Origin: CAZIKB01 sp964539665
GTDB lineage: Bacteria; Zhuqueibacterota; Zhuqueibacteria; Oceanimicrobiales; Oceanimicrobiaceae
DNA: 61,131 nt
NCBI GenBank assembly: GCA_964539665.1
Contig: CAZIKB010000025.1
Location: 1 to 61,131, forward strand
Direction: 5' to 3'
Translations under genes and position numbers: made by a program
The notes under the pieces: generated by a model
Told to the model about the DNA's origin: nothing
What the model saw: only the letters and a program-made list of their open reading frames with translations
Databases searched by the model: none
Shown here: positions 45,521-54,488 of the stretch, in pieces
How the letters are laid out: every line of letters begins with the position of its first letter
Position numbering within the stretch: position 1 is the first letter of the stretch

Positions 45521-46012
45521 CTTGTTTAACCTCCTCTTTGTTTCATTTTTCCCAACCGCTAAATAGGGTAAATTAACATTGCCACTAACTTGATTTTCTA
45601 AATTTGACATGCCTTTTTCTAGTTTTTTAAAAAATGATTAGCGCAGCTTACATTAAAGTAATTTTACTATCAGGTTGACTTAATTCAAATCGCCAAGCAA
45701 CTATTCCCATTGTGGAGTTTACTCCATAATAGCTTAGCTAAAATGGAATATACTGCAAAATAATCAAACAGTCGAGAAGAATCTCTAAAAAACTGTAATG
45801 CATCAGCTATTATGAGATGAGCGTACACTGGTAAGAATAACACCTGGATGTGTTAGTAAAAAGTGGACTGAATTTTTGCAGTTATCCAGCAAGAGATGTA
45901 ATCCATTCATCTTGTGAATGAATATCATTCATGACGTGAATAATTTACAAAAAATATGGTTATTTTCAATTTATATGATTGGTCAGAACTGTTTTTAATA
46001 CCTGGAGCCCGT
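45521..46012. other. Leader/promoter region between the PLP enzyme and ygeY
   Basis: A 492-base region without an ORF of its own. It contains a 14-base palindrome TGGAGTTTACTCCA (45713-45726). Further upstream are two copies of ATTCAT-N3-GTGAAT (see next entry). Together they suggest that ygeY has its own regulated promoter rather than reading through from the PLP enzyme gene. Confidence 0.5.
45905..45941. promoter_or_regulatory. Tandem dyads ATTCAT-N3-GTGAAT
   Basis: Two copies at 45905-45919 and 45927-45941, each an imperfect inverted repeat (ATTCA-N5-TGAAT core). Their centres are exactly 22 bases apart, that is, two helical turns. Such spacing fits cooperative binding of two dimers of a transcription factor. 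They sit about 385 bases upstream of ygeY and just past the end of the PLP gene. Confidence 0.5.
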
Positions 46013-47473
46013 TTACGATTTACATAGGTCGTTAAATCTCTCGATCAACTCGTCAATTTCGCTGGCCTGCCCTTGAATATTCGTCCAGTAATCAGGATAA
46101 TCATACCACTGCGTATTTAACTCTGCTACTTCTCTACCTTGCTGTTCTATCCAGGTAAAATACTTCAGGTTATGAATACGTTTGCGTTCGGGGTATGATA
46201 GTTCCATCATATAATCGGATGTGATACCCATCAAATACCGATGATAATCCTTAATAGCATCTTCTTGGGTGTACCGTCCAAGTTCATCTGTCAATTCAGC
46301 CAGACGACTCTGGTACAATTCCATGGAATCGGTAAAAATTGTGAATACAATGTCATGCTCAGTTAACTCAAAATATTTCGCCAATTTAATGGCTGAAATT
46401 AGATTACTAACACCAGAGATACCCAATACTGGCAAGCTGTTCAAAATTTCATCAGATATTCCCATCTTCGCCAGATACTCATGACCAACCGCTTCATTAA
46501 ATAACCGAATAAGATTCATACAATAATTATCATCCACCGCGATGACCAGGTCTGTGTTGCGTACATTGTGAATCCACGGAACGTGCTTGTCGCCAATGCC
46601 TTCAATTCGGTGTCCGCCAAATCCACTTAAAAGTAAAGTCGGGCATTGCAAAGCCTCAGCCGCTGCAATTTTGCTTTGTGGATACTTTTGTTTGAGATAA
46701 TCGCCGCACGCAAGTGTACCAGCGGAGCCTGTTGAACTCACAATACCAGCAAAACGGTCTCCTTTATTTAAGGTGTTTTTCAACGCCTCCTCTATTGCCT
46801 GACCGGTGACATGATAATGCCAGAGATAATTTCCAAACTCATCAAATTGATTGAAGATGATTACGTCTTCACGCGTTTGGCGCAGCTCCCAACATTTGTC
46901 GTAAATTTCTTTTACGTTAGACTCACAGCCAGGCGTAGCAATGACTTCTCCCGCAATGTTTTTCAACCAATCGAAGCGTTCCTTGCTCATCTCTTCTGGT
47001 AAAATGGCGATGGACTCACAGCCTAACAGTGCAGAATTGTAGGCGCCCCCACGGCAGTAATTCCCAGTTGATGGCCAGACTGCCTTATGCTGAGATGGCT
47101 CGAATTGTCCGGTGACAAGACGGGGCACGAGACAAGCAAAACTCGCCCCAACTTTATGCGCACCGGTAGGAAACCATTTCCCTACTAAACCAAAGATACG
47201 GGCTTTTACACCCGTTAACTCTGACGGCATTTCTAAAACGTTTACCCCGTTAAATTGACCCCCTTCCGCCATTGGTTCATTATTCCAGGTGATGCGGAAC
47301 AAGTTCAAAGGGTTTATATCCCAAAGACCAACCTGTTTTAATTGTTCTTTAATTGGTTCTGGAATACGCTCAGGATGTATCATTTGCTCAAACGTGGGGA
47401 TGATGATATTGCGTTCCCGGGCACGCTGGAAGGTTTTCTTTAGTTGGGATTCATTTATTTCTAAGTTAATCAT
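46013..47473 (-). CDS. Unassigned fold-type II PLP-dependent lyase
   Basis: A 486-residue pyridoxal-phosphate enzyme of the tryptophan-synthase-beta/cysteine-synthase fold. The PLP lysine is probably Lys107 in FPTGAHKVGASFAC. The phosphate-binding region includes SSTGSAGTLACGDYL, and PSTGNYCRGGAYNSALLG binds substrate. It has a 30-residue N-terminal and a 120-residue C-terminal extension and fits no named enzyme I know. Start chosen at the second Met (47471-47473) with AAGGAG upstream. It follows a threonine-synthase-like gene by 145 bases, so it likely acts in the same pathway on a beta- or gamma-substituted amino acid. Confidence 0.7.
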   Translation of the reverse strand: MINLEINESQLKKTFQRARERNIIIPTFEQMIHPERIPEPIKEQLKQVGLWDINPLNLFRITWNNEPMAEGGQFNGVNVLEMPSELTGVKARIFGLVGKWFPTGAHKVGASFACLVPRLVTGQFEPSQHKAVWPSTGNYCRGGAYNSALLGCESIAILPEEMSKERFDWLKNIAGEVIATPGCESNVKEIYDKCWELRQTREDVIIFNQFDEFGNYLWHYHVTGQAIEEALKNTLNKGDRFAGIVSSTGSAGTLACGDYLKQKYPQSKIAAAEALQCPTLLLSGFGGHRIEGIGDKHVPWIHNVRNTDLVIAVDDNYCMNLIRLFNEAVGHEYLAKMGISDEILNSLPVLGISGVSNLISAIKLAKYFELTEHDIVFTIFTDSMELYQSRLAELTDELGRYTQEDAIKDYHRYLMGITSDYMMELSYPERKRIHNLKYFTWIEQQGREVAELNTQWYDYPDYWTNIQGQASEIDELIERFNDLCKS

Positions 47474-47618
47474 AAAGCGAGAAGCTCCTTGCATTAAAAT
47501 TCGTAAATTGAATAAAGAACCTGGATTCTTATTTAATGCTATCGTGATGTAAATTATCGAAGCGGTTTCAGTAACCGACTTCTGGCCAAAAAGACCACTG
47601 CGTTTCTATCAATAGATT

Positions 47619-48893
47619 TCAATTATCGTTTGTTTTGTTGTGAAAATTCAACTCTGCAAATTTCTCCTCCACAGCTTCCAAAGAATTCTCCACCACAATC
47701 GGCTTCTGCTCAACTGCTTTCATAACGCCATCAATATCTTTGAGCCCATGCCCCGTAACCATCACTGCTACCTGGTGTTGCGAGTTACAAACTCCTTTTT
47801 CAACCAACTTTTTCAGTCCAGCTAATGATGTTGCTCCCGCTGGCTCTGCCAAAACGCCCACTTCTTTTGCCAGTGTTGAAATGGCTGATAATATTTCATC
47901 ATCGGAAACGGAGACAAATTGTCCATTTGACTCCCGCACTGCACGCAATGCTTTAACTTGATCGCGGGGAATGCCTACAGCAATGCTGTCAGCTACCGTA
48001 TTCGGCACCAATGGTTTGCATTGACTGGCTCCCGCTTGCCAGGCATTGACCAGCGGAGCGGCGCCTGCTGCCTGCACACCTATCATTTTCGGCAAACGAT
48101 CAATTAAGCCAATTTCGTAGAATTCCTTAAATCCTTTCCACATTCCCTGAAAAATGCAGCCGTCCCCGACAGGTACAAAGACATAATCCGGCACCTGCCA
48201 GTTCAGTTGCTCACAAAGTTCAAATGCGCCGGTTTTTTTACCTTCCCCTAAATATGGATTAATAGCCGTACTGCGATTGTACCAACCCCACTTTTCTGCA
48301 GCCTGACAACATAAGTCAAATGCATCATCATACATACCCTGTACCTGGATGACAGTTGCGCCATATAACAGAAGTTGGGCCAGTTTAGCCCGCGGGGCAT
48401 TATGCGGCACAAATATGACGGTCTTTAGTTTCGCCAGTGCCGTAAAAGCTGACCAGGAAGAAGCGGCATTGCCGGTCGAGGCGGCAGTCACGGTTTTGGC
48501 ACTCTTTTCCAGCGCTTTCACTACTGCTACAGCGCTGGCACGATCTTTATAAGAGGCTGTTGGATTGCGCCCATCATCTTTGAGCCAGATGGCCGGCACA
48601 GCCCATTCTTTCTCTAAATTTGTTGCACGATAAAGCGGCGTCCAGCCTACGGAGAGAGGCTGAATGAACCTGCTATCCTGAATGGGCAATAGGGGTAAAT
48701 AGCGCCAGTGGTTTAAATCGCGATTCCGAGTCAGGGACTCTCGCGTGAGTTTCTTACTGATTGATTTGTAATCATAATTTACATCCAAAGTGCCCAAAAG
48801 TGGACCGCAGTCGGGACAGGTGTAATCAATGTCGTTTGGGAGAAATTCCTTGTTGCATGATACGCACGTTAGACAAATTACATGACTGGTCAT
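47619..48893 (-). CDS. thrC: Threonine synthase-like PLP enzyme
   Basis: A 424-residue fold-type II PLP enzyme. An N-terminal zinc ribbon has CVSC (Cys10, Cys13) and CPDC (Cys26, Cys29). The PLP lysine is Lys116 in NPTASYKDRAS, and STGNAASS binds phosphate. This matches short threonine synthases, which convert O-phosphohomoserine to threonine. The context is not a threonine operon (no hom or thrB), so a related eliminase is possible. It starts 8 bases after a ParE-like fragment. Confidence 0.8.
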   Translation of the reverse strand: MTSHVICLTCVSCNKEFLPNDIDYTCPDCGPLLGTLDVNYDYKSISKKLTRESLTRNRDLNHWRYLPLLPIQDSRFIQPLSVGWTPLYRATNLEKEWAVPAIWLKDDGRNPTASYKDRASAVAVVKALEKSAKTVTAASTGNAASSWSAFTALAKLKTVIFVPHNAPRAKLAQLLLYGATVIQVQGMYDDAFDLCCQAAEKWGWYNRSTAINPYLGEGKKTGAFELCEQLNWQVPDYVFVPVGDGCIFQGMWKGFKEFYEIGLIDRLPKMIGVQAAGAAPLVNAWQAGASQCKPLVPNTVADSIAVGIPRDQVKALRAVRESNGQFVSVSDDEILSAISTLAKEVGVLAEPAGATSLAGLKKLVEKGVCNSQHQVAVMVTGHGLKDIDGVMKAVEQKPIVVENSLEAVEEKFAELNFHNKTNDN

Positions 48894-48901
48894 TTGCGTT
48901 T

Positions 48902-49186
48902 TTACCAGGTTATAATTTTGGGTAATAATCGTGAACAGTGAATAACAGCTAAGATGTCTGTTTGATTAGTTAAAATTCGATAAATAAAGATGTTGTGATC
49001 ATTTAAACCTTTTAAGTAAAGCTGACTTTGTTCCCGGAAGCATTCGGAGTTAGCTTGTGTCTGGCGAAAAAAGACTCTACCCTTTCGAAAAAAGGTCAGC
49101 GTCTTAGAAAGCTCGCAATGATCATAAAGTAGAAAATCCGCTAAATATTTATTGATACAAGAATCTTGTAGCATGACAGTTTTCAC
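48902..49186 (-). CDS. ParE/RelE-like fragment, possibly frameshifted
   Basis: A 94-residue frame whose last 40 residues (LYLKGLNDHNIFIYRILTN then QTDILAVIHCSRLLPKI) have the C-terminal strand pattern of RelE/ParE toxins. The first half keeps only KYLADFLLYDHCELSKTL as a plausible ParE start region; the middle is Cys/Phe/Arg-rich and unlike the family. Two runs of six T's in this strand (49086-49100 region and 49064-49072 region) are natural frameshift points. The start would be GTG. No antitoxin gene is adjacent. It is probably a decaying toxin. Confidence 0.4.
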   Translation of the reverse strand: MKTVMLQDSCINKYLADFLLYDHCELSKTLTFFRKGRVFFRQTQANSECFREQSQLYLKGLNDHNIFIYRILTNQTDILAVIHCSRLLPKIITW

Positions 49187-49231
49187 TCGTTTGCCATGTC
49201 GGTGACAATCCGTGTATGTTCAGGTAAAATT

Positions 49232-50305
49232 TCATTTCAAAATAATGATTTGTGATGGATGAACCTGGAGCAGTACCTTCTCCCCTACTTTTCTTTTTAG
49301 GCCGTTTTCATTAATGAATCTTTTGATCCGTAAGATGTGACCAAACACATCAACTTCATAATCAATAATAGCGCCTGAATAGCTCACTTTTTGAATCGTA
49401 CCTTCAAATACATTTAGATCTGAATCTGAGCGGTTATCCAAACTAATACTTTCAGGTCTAAGGCTTATTGAAACAGATTGGCCATTTATGAAAGAATCAT
49501 TGCTGTTTGATTCAACCTGAACTCTCCAGTCGGGAGCGATTTCAACCTGAAATAATCCTTCACGGATTTCACTGAATATTCCTTCCAGGATATTGGAATT
49601 GCCAACAAACCTGGCTACAAATCGGTCGCGGGGATTCTGGTAAATTTCTGCCGGTGTGCCAACCTGATGACAAATTCCTTGATTCATCACGGCTATTCGA
49701 TCCGAAAGTGAGAGAGCTTCTTCCTGGTCGTGTGTTACGTATATGGTAGTGATGCCCAAACGGCGCTGCAAGGCACGAATTTCATCACGGGTTTCTACCC
49801 GGAGTTTAGCGTCTAAATTGCTGAGAGGCTCATCTAACAGCAAGATCATGGGCTCGATTACAATTGCCCTGGCCAAAGCCACGCGTTGCTGCTGGCCTCC
49901 AGAAAGCTCGGTAACTTTTCGAGGCGCCAGATTAGTCAATTCCACCAATTTCAATGCATCTCTGACACGCCGTCTGATTTCTGTTTTTGCAATTTTACGT
50001 GCCTGCAGGCCAAATGCAACATTTTCAAACACGGTCATGTGCGGGAAAAGAGCGTAATTTTGAAATACCATACCCGCGTTCCGCCGATTGGCAGGAAGAA
50101 CAGTGACGTCCTTTCCATCAAAAAGAATTCGACCAGTCGCGGGAAATTCAAATCCAGCGATCATTCGCAGGGTGGTTGTTTTACCGCAGCCACTGGGGCC
50201 CAGAAAACTGAAAAATTCTCCCTGCTGTATCTCAAGGTCGAGATTCCGGACAGCAATTACTTCTCCAAATGATTTGTTTAGATTTATTAAGGAAACCTGG
50301 GACAT
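49232..50305 (-). CDS. ABC transporter ATP-binding protein (Fe3+/spermidine-type, PotA/FbpC-like)
   Basis: A 357-residue ATPase with Walker A GPSGCGKTT (36-44), signature LSGGQQQR (about 133-140), Walker B LLLDEPLSNLD and the His switch YVTHDQEEA. A C-terminal TOBE-like regulatory domain (about 240-357) marks the PotA/FbpC/MalK branch. It follows a solute-binding protein gene by 175 bases, and no permease gene is present in between or nearby. It could pair with a permease encoded elsewhere. Confidence 0.9.
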   Translation of the reverse strand: MSQVSLINLNKSFGEVIAVRNLDLEIQQGEFFSFLGPSGCGKTTTLRMIAGFEFPATGRILFDGKDVTVLPANRRNAGMVFQNYALFPHMTVFENVAFGLQARKIAKTEIRRRVRDALKLVELTNLAPRKVTELSGGQQQRVALARAIVIEPMILLLDEPLSNLDAKLRVETRDEIRALQRRLGITTIYVTHDQEEALSLSDRIAVMNQGICHQVGTPAEIYQNPRDRFVARFVGNSNILEGIFSEIREGLFQVEIAPDWRVQVESNSNDSFINGQSVSISLRPESISLDNRSDSDLNVFEGTIQKVSYSGAIIDYEVDVFGHILRIKRFINENGLKRKVGEKVLLQVHPSQIIILK

Positions 50306-50480
50306 TGTCGTAAAAAATCAAATTATATTAATAAGAAAATAAAAATTTGGCCGTTAAATTCTGGTTATTTGTTGTCATTAACTTAATGATCAAATGACTA
50401 TGAATGACTTTTGTGACTGAAGCAGCAGCTTTGGCATAATGTATGTCAATATATTGCGATGAAAATTAGGAATCGTTCCA

Positions 50481-51536
50481 CTACTCATTCCTCCCAGCCC
50501 CTTTTATCCTTTCATCCCAATGCTTCATCCATTCTTTGGACTTTGCAGAAATAACGTGCCAGTCTATCTCCATCTCTTTAATATTTGATTGAGTTATCCA
50601 TTCTGGTAGTTCATGATCAGGAATGTCTTTACGTGTCGGAATCCGAAAATATTTTTCGGCCTGAATGGCAAAATTTTTCCGTGTTGTGATAAACTCGTAA
50701 AATTCCCGCGCCATTTTGGGATGGTTGCAATTAGCCAATATAGCCAGTCCTTCAATGAGCACAGGCGTGCCGCTTTTGGGAATAACATAATCAAATGGAT
50801 AGTGATAAACCTGCTTTTGCAATTCAATGTCAGGCATATTCCAGAGGGTCACCAGCGCCTCTTGTCGAGCTAATTGTAAAAACATCAGCGTGGGATTGGC
50901 TGGATACGATTTGGTGTTACCGTCCAATTTTTTCAACCACGCATAGCCTGATTCGGATGAACCCGTTGATTTGTAAAACCGCCAAATCATGGTAGAAAAA
51001 ATAGTGCGAATCGTACCGGAAGCCAGAGGATAGCGAATGACAATTTTATCTTTCCATTTGGGTTCCAGAAGCTCATCCCAATCCTGGGGAGCAGTATCTT
51101 TCGTTAGCACGTGAGAATTAAAGGTAATGACTTCAGGGGTCAGGAATGTACCATACCAGCGGTGTAACGAATCTCTTTGGTTTGGTTTAATTTGCTCTGA
51201 CCAGGATGGACGATATGGTTGAAGCAGCCCTTCTTCGGCAGCATTCATAAAAAAAGATGACGGCGCCCCCCACCAAATATCAGCCTGTGGATTGTTTTTT
51301 TCCGAACGAATTCGGTCCAATACATTCTGGGACCCCATATCCAGCCAGTGAACTTTTACTCCAGGATGGATGGTTTGAAATCGATGAGCAACATCTTCCA
51401 GCATTTCTTTGCCGTGTGGGGAATAAACCACAACCCGCTTTTCTTCACTGGAATCTTCTGTTTTTTGGGATTCACTACAATCCAGAAAATTGATAGCTAT
51501 GAACAGAAAAATAGAAAACAAACGAACGAATTTCAT
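50481..51536 (-). CDS. ABC transporter solute-binding protein (Fe3+/phosphonate/spermidine type)
   Basis: A 351-residue periplasmic binding protein of the extracellular solute-binding family 1/6. N-terminal signal, with a weak lipobox candidate (FLDC at about residues 17-20). The first lobe begins VVVYSPHGKEMLEDVAHRF, then ADIWWGAPSSFFMNAAEEGLLQPY. FGRIPTR-type ending (RIPTRKDI) is near the C-terminus. The ligand cannot be assigned: iron(III), 2-aminoethylphosphonate or polyamines are all possible. It lies 38 bases downstream of the creatininase gene. Confidence 0.85.
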   Translation of the reverse strand: MKFVRLFSIFLFIAINFLDCSESQKTEDSSEEKRVVVYSPHGKEMLEDVAHRFQTIHPGVKVHWLDMGSQNVLDRIRSEKNNPQADIWWGAPSSFFMNAAEEGLLQPYRPSWSEQIKPNQRDSLHRWYGTFLTPEVITFNSHVLTKDTAPQDWDELLEPKWKDKIVIRYPLASGTIRTIFSTMIWRFYKSTGSSESGYAWLKKLDGNTKSYPANPTLMFLQLARQEALVTLWNMPDIELQKQVYHYPFDYVIPKSGTPVLIEGLAILANCNHPKMAREFYEFITTRKNFAIQAEKYFRIPTRKDIPDHELPEWITQSNIKEMEIDWHVISAKSKEWMKHWDERIKGAGRNE

Positions 51537-51574
51537 GCGTGGAAATTAAGGAATAGCCAAGCAAAAGTCAAATT

Positions 51575-52381
51575 CTATTTCACGGGTTTTAATTGAATTT
51601 TTTTAAACTCATCGATAAAATCCGCAATATATTCGACTACAGCATCCAGAATTTTTTGACCATTCTCTGCTGTTGCCTCAGCAGGCGACTTCGAATAATC
51701 TGTATTTGATGAGTGACCGTATTCCAATAGGTCTCCGGTGTTTGAAACGTCTCCACTCCTGAAATAGGAATTAATGAATCCGGAGCCAAATTTACAGGTG
51801 GTAAGATCCGTGAGCTGAACTTTATCTGTAAGCCAATTATTGGCAGGAACGGCGGCTTTGTCAAGATGAACATTATTTCCCGAAATAGCAAGCATGATAG
51901 ATGTTTCCGAGATATCGCCATGACCGGTTATGCCCCACTTTTGATTGAGTCCGCCGGTTACTTGCCACCATTGAATATGTGCAGATGTTATACCTCTATC
52001 TCTGAGATTCCGACAGGCGGCTGTCAAAGACGTTCCATTTCCACCATGACCGTTTAAAAAGAGAATATGAGTCACGCCGTACAGAATAAGGCTGTTTGCA
52101 ATATTCAGATAATAGGAAGTCAAAACTTCTGGTGAAGCAGATAAAGTCCCTGCGAAATCCTGATGATATTCAGCAAAGCCAACCGGAATGGTGGGGGTGA
52201 CGATTGCATCGACTTTTTCCGAGACTTTTTTTGCCATGTAATCAGCGATCTGAAAATCTGTGCCTAAAGGCAGATGTGGACCATGCTGCTCAATGCTTCC
52301 AGTCGGAATTATGCCTAACTTGATATTTTTAAATGCTTTACCGGCTTCTTCCCAGGTCATATCCTGTAATAGTTTGGTCAT
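51575..52381 (-). CDS. Creatininase-family amidohydrolase
   Basis: A 268-residue member of the creatininase superfamily, which opens amide or lactam bonds (creatinine, formylaminopyrimidines, mycofactocin precursor and others). Metal ligands: Glu31, His33 (GSIEQHGPHLPLGTD) and Asp42, with NGHGGN at about 109-114 and a glutamate in HGDISETS. GGAGATAAC precedes the ATG. It is first in the ABC-transporter/PLP-enzyme run, so a role in degrading an imported compound is attractive but unproved. Confidence 0.9.
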   Translation of the reverse strand: MTKLLQDMTWEEAGKAFKNIKLGIIPTGSIEQHGPHLPLGTDFQIADYMAKKVSEKVDAIVTPTIPVGFAEYHQDFAGTLSASPEVLTSYYLNIANSLILYGVTHILFLNGHGGNGTSLTAACRNLRDRGITSAHIQWWQVTGGLNQKWGITGHGDISETSIMLAISGNNVHLDKAAVPANNWLTDKVQLTDLTTCKFGSGFINSYFRSGDVSNTGDLLEYGHSSNTDYSKSPAEATAENGQKILDAVVEYIADFIDEFKKIQLKPVK

Positions 52382-52668
52382 GGTGTTATCTCCTGTTTCA
52401 ATAAATTGAAGAATTTCTCACGATAATCTGATTTGCATTTTCCGAAAACGGCTCGGAGCTGACTGGATGAATTATGTTATTTTAGCGATAAGATGCTGGT
52501 TTTATATATATTTGCTAACTATGTACTAAAATACAAACCTAATTCCTCCTGAATGACAGATTGAGTATTAATTTTAAAAATTCAGTCATTATAAGCAGAC
52601 ATTCAAATTATTACAATAGTGCAGTAATAATAGTTGTTAGCAAAATACCAAAGCTTCATATTTTCCTT

Positions 52669-52872
52669 TTACACGGTGCGAACTTTAATCGCTTTTTTGC
52701 CATTGGGTGACTCTTCAATTTCATAAGTTACTTTTAATCCCTGTGCGAGATAATCTCTGTATCCAATATAATCAACATCTCTTTTATGAACGAATATGTC
52801 ATTTCCATCGTCAGATGTAATAAATCCAAATCCTTTCCTGGGATTAAACCACTTTACAGTTCCATTAGGCAT
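52669..52872 (-). CDS. cspA: Cold-shock domain protein
   Basis: A 67-residue CspA-type RNA/DNA chaperone. RNP1 KGFGFI (13-18) and RNP2 DIFVHK (25-30) are intact. The start is the ATG at 52870-52872 with AAGGAGTAATAAT upstream; an in-frame extension to 52965 has no ribosome site and no family match. It sits alone between the creatininase gene and YeiH, with about 455 bases upstream, which may include a long leader as in other csp genes. Confidence 0.95.
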   Translation of the reverse strand: MPNGTVKWFNPRKGFGFITSDDGNDIFVHKRDVDYIGYRDYLAQGLKVTYEIEESPNGKKAIKVRTV

Positions 52873-53327
52873 ATTATTACTCCTTATAGTATTATTAGTC
52901 AAATCTGTTAATAGTGTACTACAAAGCCTGATTCGCTGTCGGCTTTTGAGTAGTTGAGGAAGCAAATAACATTTCCCACTCCTTATTCTTCAAAAACTTA
53001 ACTTGAAATCTAACAAGCATAGTGTGGAAGATAGGAAATTTTACGATTAAAGACAAATAAAATTGTTAAGCGAAAGTAAAGTTGCATTAAACAAAAGTTC
53101 GCAGGCGCGCTATTGACACGTGTATTACACTGCCTTTTCCAAAGAACACGCTGAATCCTGATAATCACGACCATGAATTAGCGTTGACTGGAAAGGATGG
53201 TTAGAGCTGTATTATTTATGAATGATCCTGAAACTATAATAAGTCGAATAAACTAATTCAAACAAAATGATATAAATGAAATACCATTTAATTGCCCAAA
53301 TAATTGAATCAAGACAATAAGCACAGG
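52873..53327. other. cspA upstream region
   Basis: 455 bases between the cspA start and the yeiH stop. csp genes often carry a temperature-sensing leader, but I cannot identify a defined structure here. A plus-strand TTGACT near 53184 has poor spacing to any -10 box and no gene to drive. Nothing else is recognisable. Confidence 0.35.
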
Positions 53328-54488
53328 TTAGAATGCCAGATAATGTTCGAATCGCGTAACCAGCAACCAACTTACAATTCCAACGGTTATTGCAGCAATG
53401 AATCCACAAATAAATGGCCTGTAACCCAGGCTGGACAGTTTTCGAATATCGGTATTTAGCCCGACACACGCAATAGCAACCGTGATTACGTAGGTTGCTG
53501 TAGTTTTGACAATCTGCCAGCTCGATTGCCAGGTTGCGTTATCAATGCCAAAAACATAATCTCCTGTTGAGCGTGCCGCTCCCATGGCAACATATCCTAA
53601 GACAAACAGCGGAATATACTTCATAATCTGAATCCTGCTGCCAGAAGTGCTCCTGGCGTTTTTCCGGCCTGCCCAAAATCCCAAAAACGGGATGACCAGG
53701 ATCATGAAGGTATTCCGCACGAGTTTGGTTGTAATTGCTATATCGGCGCCGGTTAGTCCGTTCGCGGTTATGTGTGACCAGAGCTGGTCATATATTAGCG
53801 ACGTAGCAATTACCTGTGATGTATCGTGTACCGAGGTGCCTAAAAAAAAACCTGCGCCAGCTACCGGTAAATTCAAAAGCAGCTCCACCAAATAAGGATA
53901 GACAACAGTAGCAAGAATACCAAAAATTGTAATGGTTCCTACTGCATAAGCGGTTTCTTCCTGTTTTGCATCAATTGCTGGACTGGTGGCAACAATCGCA
54001 CTGACACCGCAAATGCTGGTTCCGGCTGCTATCAGGACGCCAAGCTTTTCGTTTATACCGATTCTTCGTGCCAGGAAAATGGTCACCACCAGCGCTGAAG
54101 CGATACAAAGGGCAACCATTCCTGCTGCCACCATACCGATCTTCAGCACCGAAAAAATACTTAATCGAATACCCATCAGAATAATTCCAAAACGCAGTAC
54201 TTTCCTCAGTCCAAATGTGATTCCTGCATTAAACGATTCTGGCAAAGGAATAGTATTTCGAATCATCAATCCCAAAATGATGGCAATTAAAATCGGACTC
54301 AGTGGATTCTTTTGCCATGGCAAAAATCCACCAACTGCATTTGTAAAAAATACGGAGAGCAGCATTACTGTGACTGCCAGAATGATCCCTGGTATGAGCG
54401 CAGATAGGTTTTGAGTCCCAAATAACAACTTCTTTGCCTCAGATGTTTTATCTGAGTCATGGAAATGACGTGTACTATTCGTCTTCAT
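53328..54488 (-). CDS. YeiH-family putative sulfate exporter
   Basis: A 386-residue integral membrane protein with about ten helices, of the YeiH (UPF0324) family. Diagnostic blocks: LGLMIRN, LRKVLRFGIILMGIRLS, AAGTSICGVSAIVATSPAIDAKQEETAYAVGT and GTSVHDTSQV. Family members are annotated as putative sulfate or sulfonate exporters; the substrate is not shown by sequence. It overlaps the upstream DUF819 gene by 4 bases (ATGA), so the two transport proteins are produced together. Confidence 0.88.
   Translation of the reverse strand: MKTNSTRHFHDSDKTSEAKKLLFGTQNLSALIPGIILAVTVMLLSVFFTNAVGGFLPWQKNPLSPILIAIILGLMIRNTIPLPESFNAGITFGLRKVLRFGIILMGIRLSIFSVLKIGMVAAGMVALCIASALVVTIFLARRIGINEKLGVLIAAGTSICGVSAIVATSPAIDAKQEETAYAVGTITIFGILATVVYPYLVELLLNLPVAGAGFFLGTSVHDTSQVIATSLIYDQLWSHITANGLTGADIAITTKLVRNTFMILVIPFLGFWAGRKNARSTSGSRIQIMKYIPLFVLGYVAMGAARSTGDYVFGIDNATWQSSWQIVKTTATYVITVAIACVGLNTDIRKLSSLGYRPFICGFIAAITVGIVSWLLVTRFEHYLAF

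Noticed and set aside
50306..50480. Possible frameshifted permease between the ABC ATPase and binding-protein genes
   Set aside because: The 175-base gap is AT-rich and no hydrophobic frame or EAA-type loop is present in any frame on either strand.
53212..53469. 85-codon minus-strand frame overlapping the end of yeiH
   Set aside because: It overlaps the well-supported yeiH reading frame for much of its length and has no recognisable domain.
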